From Scedosporium boydii (lineage: Eukaryota > Ascomycota > Sordariomycetes > Microascales > Microascaceae), in the NCBI GenBank assembly GCA_002221725.1, contig NJFT01000032.1, forward strand, positions 186,001 to 250,000: a DNA stretch of 64,000 nt, read 5' to 3'. Under the pieces are notes generated by a model. That model saw only the letters and a program-made list of their open reading frames with translations, was not told where the DNA came from and searched no databases. Positions 59,279-64,000 of this stretch are shown one piece after another (the first letter of the stretch is position 1; every line of letters starts with the position of its first letter). The position numbers and the translations under genes are program-made.

Positions 59279-61096
59279 CTACCATGGTGCGAAGCTATCG
59301 AAGCCATCCCAAGCAGAACAGTTTGCCGGGTACCAATGGCCATCAGAGGAAGACCCAACCCCCCCATCGGTAACTAAAATTTCCTCGTCCACCGAATCCC
59401 AAGTTGACTGCGTATTAGACTGGGAATCACAGTTATGTAATCTTTCAACGTCGATTGGCGGCCGTTCGTCACGCCTGCCGATCTCAAGATCATCGTGCAA
59501 GTCTTGCTGGCGAAAAGACCCAAGATGCCAGCTATCAGAAACGCGTTCAGGATTCTCATCCTCAGTGAACTCGCATTGGGCAGGCAGCTGAGCGATCACA
59601 GCATCTTCGGGGGTGACATCGTGTGCGGGGCTCCATAGCACACTCGATCTATCCGTCATTTTATGACATAGGTTCCCCATAGCCATGACTTCTGAAGAAG
59701 CAGTGTCCATATCCCCAGAATATAGAGACGGTGGATAAGACGCCAGGAGTTCCACACCAAGGCCGTCTTCCCTGAGTCCATGAGAAGAGATGTGATCTCC
59801 TTGGATATCTTGGGTTGAAGTGCGGTGTGTTTCCTTGGCTGCTTTGGTATTCGAAGTGCTGGTGCGATTTACTCGCCGAACATGATCGCGCGTCAACGTT
59901 CGCAGCCTTTTATATGCAGCGCCACCTTGCGCGGCGGAATTCTCAGTGGAGCCGGTCTCGTGGTCATTCTCGATTAAGGCCTGCAACTTCCGACGCAAGC
60001 TAGGTGTCCGGGCAGCCGCTGCAAAGTACTCCATCGTCTGCGTTGAGATGTGCGCCCATCTCATTCTGGTCTCCACGGCCTACAGAGGCTGTATTAGAAA
60101 GCGGGTTTACCAAGTTTTGCATGGGTTTTGTACCTGTACCAGGCGTGGATTGAAGATGGCTGGAGCTAAGTCCGCCAGAGGGAACTCGTTTGATTTTCTT
60201 AATCTCTTTGTCCGCCGGGAACATGACCCTAGTAACAGCTGCTCTACGAGTAGGGACAGCAACGCTTCGACTTCTGGGTGATGATGACAACCAGTTACAT
60301 CATTACTTGGCAAATCCGTCGTGGGAGGAGGTTGCCCAGAGAGAGAATATCCACCGAAACCCGAAGAAAGTCGCTCATCACTGTGGCTCAGCCCGCTGTC
60401 AACTTTTAGGATACTGAGCCTTCTCTCCGTTGTTTAGAAGTAGGGAAGTATGGAAGTATGGGCCTTACCTAGCTCCACTGCCATGGTTGGCTTTCCTTTT
60501 CTTCCTTAACCTACTCGGCTTGGAGCCCCCGGCTTTCCTTTTGCCTCTTTGCAGCGGTGGCTTGGTTTGCCGTTCAACATTGAGAGTGCAGTGGACGCTT
60601 TCAGCTTTGGCCATCGGGATACGACCATTGTATGAGAATGGCGGCTCGTTGTTTGCATTTCCAAGAGCGAAGCTGAGGCCAGATGAAGAGCAGCGATGAC
60701 GACAAGGCTTAGTGTTCGCATGAACTTGAAGGTTCAGCTTCCTCCAGACCTGATATGCCGATTAATAATATACCACAAGTTCGAAGCTAGATAACTCACG
60801 TTTGACTCTTCAATGATGCATGAGAGTAGCCGCAGAAGGGCGAAGGGATCGTTTTCCAAATTTTCCGTACTCGAATCTCCTTCTCTCGTAGCTGGACAAA
60901 ACGTGATAGAGAATGCGGCTGTGGATGAAATGTGAAGCTTTTCCTCAACGGTCAGCTTTCGGAGCTCATGTGCACTGGACATTTCGCAATATTCAGAGGG
61001 CATGCGTATGAATAATGATGTATTGGCCGTGATGCTCAAGGCGCCATCCGTACTGATGACGCAGAAATCCCCGAGGTCTATCACAGAAGCATCCAT
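59279..61096 (-). CDS. Four-exon gene of unknown function
   Basis: Exons on the minus strand: 61096-60800, 60749-60469, 60395-60134 and 60079-59279, introns of 50, 73, 54 bases, 546 residues. Each donor is GTGAGT, GTAAGG or GTACAA, and phases agree at every junction. Exon 1 (MDASVIDLGDFCVIST) has a mixed alpha/beta look; exon 2 ends in a basic run (SRLRKKRKA); exon 3 contains ALLSLLVEQLLLG and another basic run; exon 4 (ISTQTMEYFAAAARTPSLRRKLQALI) is first helical and then acidic and Ser-rich. There are two nuclear-localisation-like basic clusters. I do not recognise a family. The second junction has an alternative: donor GTTAAG at about 60488 joined to an acceptor at 60403, with a shifted exon-2 frame. 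It is less favoured because the exon-2 frame it needs is closed upstream. Confidence 0.55.
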
Positions 61097-62585
61097 GTCT
61101 TAGAATGCCGAGACAATCACAACGCTTCTGTGCTTTCGGCCACGGCCCAAAGCAAAGATGGATGACCAAATTGAAGAGCTTGACGGGTCTGGCGTTCCAT
61201 TGACTCGTCGTCGAAACGATGAGAACAGAGCCCGAAATACCGAGTGCTTAAAAAACACTCGGATTACAGCGCCTGAGATAACAATGAACGGTCCCAAGTA
61301 CTCCGTATACAAATCAGTCATCAACTTGACTAACATCACAACTTCAACAGAGCTATTCCAATGTCGATGGTGACGTCTACATGTCTACATCTCGGCTGAG
61401 TCGGGTAGCCCAGAGGAAAGAAAGGTCTCTCACAAGCCGACTAAGCCGTCTGCTCTTTCCGCAACTCCACAGGTTCATCCTTCCTTTCGTGTCTAAGTTC
61501 TGTCTGTGGGGAAGGGCCGCCCGCGACAACGCATTGTCAAGGGAGTCCAGACCACGACATTGGATTCTCTGGGTAGGGCCTGGGCAGAGTACATGAGTTC
61601 GTTTCCCGACCCAAGTTCTGAAGAGGCACTTGGATTAATTCATTCATTGCAGCTTCCCTGGTTCTGATTTCCATGATTACTCCGTAGAAGAATCCAAAAT
61701 ATCTCGAAGGTTGATTTAACTTCCAGCCTCCCGAATCCCGGCCAAATCCCAAGCTCCCCGTCCAGTCCCATCGCTCTAGAGGAATTATCAGTGCGAAGAC
61801 TACCCGTGCACCCCAATGAGCCAAGCCAGTTTTGGCTCAGGGCCTCCACACACCAATTTGACACTTTCTGGACTTGGTGAGCCTAGAAATTCCCATGAAA
61901 GGCATGACGTATTTTATTTGTTGTACAAGTACTTGTACAAAGCAAACAGCCCATCCCAATCCACAAGAGCTCAACTCCTTCCTATCTCTGCCTGCCTTGC
62001 CAGAGCGTCTCTTGTCTCCTTGCTACTTGGCCACGGGTGGATCTATAATAGTGGCAAGAGCGACGCTGGCATCTCACATCGTGATCAGATCTATTCAACC
62101 TTCAAGGGTCTGTCTGTGAGAAACAAACATTTCTCCCCATCCAACATCTCATTTCACCCGAGTCATCTGGTATGAGATACTAGTACGAACAAACACCTGC
62201 ATGAAGGCTACATTAGAGTCAGAATTTTACTTTCCATCTCACCTGCACCTCCAATCATATGCTCACCCGACACCCTACTTGGCTACTTGACTGTTCCCAA
62301 CCCGCCACCTCCGATCTGACTTCGCCTTCGACGTCCCCCACCCGGTCACTCTCGGCAACAAAGCGCCGGCGAGCCATAGGACTGGACTCCTGGCGAAAGA
62401 AAGAAAAAAAAAAAAATGCCACTCTCAGACATAGGGACGCTACTTATTGAGCACATCATTTTCATCGTCTACCTTGCCAACTTTTACGACGTCTTCGTCG
62501 ACCATGACAATCGACTAGTTTTGCCCACAATCTACATCATTTCGAGGGCCTTCGGTGCTTATGCCGACGATTTGGACCCTAAAAA
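61097..62585. other. Divergent intergenic region
   Basis: This lies between the start of the four-exon gene and the transporter gene. It contains two TACTCCGTA words (61299-61307 and 61678-61686) and a C/T-rich leader before 62586. A hydrophobic 69-codon frame, listed separately, begins at 62416 and overlaps the transporter start. No RNA gene is found. Confidence 0.45.
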
Positions 62586-62625
62586 ATGGACTCACCTCAC
62601 CAATCCACGCCCGTACTTCCAGTGA
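62416..62625 (+). promoter_or_regulatory. Possible upstream ORF overlapping the transporter start
   Basis: A 69-codon frame starting with ATG after a poly-A run (MPLSDIGTLLIEHII) ends at 62625, about 40 bases past the transporter ATG at 62586 in a different frame. If the mRNA begins upstream of 62416, ribosomes using this ATG would bypass the main start. It could be chance; the content is hydrophobic but matches no known leader peptide. Confidence 0.3.
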
Positions 62626-63984
62626 CGGCGGACGATCACAATGGTCACAATCCCGGCTATCAAACTCCAACCGAGCGATATTTTCCGCAAGAGACTGTCT
62701 TATCCCCGCCAACAACGCCGACCACAGCGAGACTGCGACCACAAATTTTACGCCTCACCTCGTATCTTCGGAGACAGGATGCAGCCAACGCGACAGGCAA
62801 TGGACTTCGTCCTGATCCAGACATTCAGCCAAGCCTGGATGAGTTGCTGCATGTGTCTAGCAGACCGCCAAAGTCTGGCGTAGTAACCATTAAGGATCGG
62901 ATCGCATGTTACCAATGGACTTTCTTCACTATGGTAAGCGTGTTGCGTAGTGTGGATCGCCGACTCATTTGGTTCTGGTCGTGGCTAACTAACTTGGTCT
63001 CACTTAGACAATGGTATGCTTTTTGTAAATACCATCCTGTTCCTGGCCCATATGCTGATTTATTCAAGGCCACCGGCGGCATGGCAAACGTACTCTCATC
63101 CAGTAAGTAGATTCGGCGATGGCAAAAGGTGTGTGTGCCATGCTAATATGACTGGTAGTACCTTATCGAGCCGCATGGCTTGAAGGCTTAGGTCTCGCTT
63201 TCGTCATGTTGAATTTGATCTTGTTCATCATGAACTGTGTATTCATTACTATGAGGTTTCGCATGAAGCCGGGATCATTTACTAAATCCTTCACCGACCA
63301 AGTCGAGTCTCTATTCATCCCTGCCTTTGTAAGTTCTGGGTCGAACTCGCAGTGCTTCAGTTCTCGTGCTTCTGGTTAAGGCTGACTCCTAGCTAGTTTG
63401 TATCGTAAGCGCTTTCACCTTCGAAGAGGCTTGCTGCCTTTAATAGAAAACGTAGTAATGAATACCGTGCGTTGCCTAACGGCTCAATTGATCTAGTATT
63501 GCCATCATTCTCACCAACATCAGCCAATACGGCATACCAAACACCGGTGTGTGGCTGCTTCGACTGATGGAAGCCCTGTTCTGGATCTACCTGTCTGTGA
63601 GTGTGCTTAGTAGCGCCGCCATGTACTTGACTCTGTGGTCTACTCAGTAAGTCCTTCAGTCCGAACATTGAGTCAGTCATCAATTATGCCATGGCTCTAT
63701 ACTTACACGTGCGTCTTTCCTCCAGGGTGTTTCCAATCCACATGATGACACCCACTTGGGTCTTCCCGGCGTATCCCATGCTCTTGAACGGCACGCTGGC
63801 GGCGAGTCTGATTAGCGGGGCGTACGACACGGGCAACGGCCTTTCCATCGATCCACTGGCTGTAGCATTAGGCGGGTTTACCACGCAAGGTATGGGCTGT
63901 CTCATTGCCTTTATGATATCGGCCGCGTTTATATACCGCCTAATGACACAGAAGCTCCCCAGAGATTTCCAACGCCCTGGTGTG
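62586..63984 (+). CDS. SLAC1/TehA/Mae1-type transporter, 3' end missing
   Basis: Seven exons seen: 62586-62933, 63008-63013, 63069-63102, 63159-63328, 63397-63404, 63497-63646 and 63726-63984; the gene runs off the window in an intron starting at 63985. Visible length 325 residues. The soluble N terminus of about 100 residues comes before the tellurite-resistance/dicarboxylate transporter core: FTMTMATGGMANVL (the family F-x-x-x-M-x-TGG element), IPYRAAWLEGLGLAFV, NLILFIMNCVFITM, FVSIAIILTNIS, LFWIYLSVSVLSSAAMYL and MTPTWVFPAYPMLLNG. About six of the usual ten spans are present. Members move C4-dicarboxylates such as malate, anions, or sulfite (Ssu1) across the plasma membrane. The substrate cannot be told from this part. 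Two exons of 6 and 8 bases are needed to restore the family motif and the frame. Confidence 0.85.
63008..63013 (+). other. Six-base micro-exon of the transporter gene
   Basis: ACAATG, flanked by a CACTTAG acceptor and a GTATGC donor, adds Thr-Met to give FTMTMATGG. Without it the F-to-M spacing of the family motif is two residues short, although the frame is kept. Confidence 0.7.
63397..63404 (+). other. Eight-base micro-exon of the transporter gene
   Basis: TTTGTATC, with acceptor AGCTAG and donor GTAAGC, enters in phase 0 and leaves in phase 2. It is needed to join the frames of the exons on either side (PAF and IAIIL), since direct joining shifts the reading frame. Confidence 0.7.
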
Positions 63985-64000
63985 GTAAGAGTCTAACTAT

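Noticed and set aside
60506..60721. A signal-peptide-like frame starting MRTLSLVVIAALHL
   Set aside because: It overlaps exon 2 of the unknown four-exon gene in another frame. Upstream the frame meets a TGA, and the phases of the favoured junctions place exon 2 in the other frame.
1..64000. CRISPR arrays, insertion sequences or other bacterial features
   Set aside because: The window is eukaryotic (spliced genes, intron-containing tRNA). No regularly spaced direct repeats or transposase genes are seen.

Overview
The window is nuclear DNA of a filamentous ascomycete (Pezizomycotina, most likely Sordariomycetes; the species cannot be fixed by eye). The protein-coding genes carry short introns, mostly 46 to 124 bases, with GT..AG ends and CTAAC/CTAAT-like branch sites. 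The pyrimidine-rich upstream regions are typical of such genomes. Recognisable products include a Pol III subunit, Rad57, a Puf4-type RNA-binding protein, a PSP1-domain protein, Dad3, mitochondrial uS5 and a FacC/Yat2-type carnitine acetyltransferase. Nothing bacterial, viral or CRISPR-like is present.

Layout. 1.2-4.1 kb (+): carnitine acetyltransferase. 5.0-6.2 kb (-): secreted or membrane-anchored Cys-rich protein with one transmembrane segment. 6.2-9.0 kb: non-coding, with a diverged repeat. 9.0-10.7 kb (-): orphan multi-spanning membrane protein. 11.9-14.3 kb (-): fungal STAND/NLR-like protein with a degenerate P-loop. 15.2-19.6 kb (+): large AAA+ ATPase. 20.2-21.6 kb (+): Rad57. 21.9 kb (-): tRNA-Val(AAC) with an intron. 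22.3-25.9 kb (+): Pol III second-largest subunit. 25.9-32.2 kb: long gene-free region leading into the Puf4-type gene (32.2-36.6 kb, +). 38.8-39.9 kb (-): ribosomal protein eL15. 40.5-41.7 kb (-): basic protein of unknown function. 44.0-47.0 kb (-): PSP1-domain protein. 47.0-54.9 kb: gene-free apart from one orphan reading frame. 54.9-55.2 kb (+): Dad3, a small spliced gene. 55.6-57.2 kb (-): mitochondrial uS5. 58.3-58.6 kb (+): 97-residue single-span protein. 59.3-61.1 kb (-): four-exon gene of unknown function. 62.6 kb to the right edge (+): SLAC1/TehA/Mae1-type transporter, cut by the window end.

Two kinds of sequence alternate. Conserved housekeeping genes (RPC2, RAD57, eL15, uS5m, DAD3, PUF4, PSP1) make up most of the right-hand two thirds. 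The 6-20 kb stretch is accessory in character: an NLR-like protein, a multi-spanning orphan, an expanded-family AAA+ ATPase and two diverged copies of a gene-tail relic. This is the best candidate for an undescribed locus, although a shared function is only inferred from adjacency. Other points worth checking are two micro-exons (6 and 8 bases) in the transporter gene and a nine-base palindromic word, TACTTCGTA, found at least ten times and only between genes.
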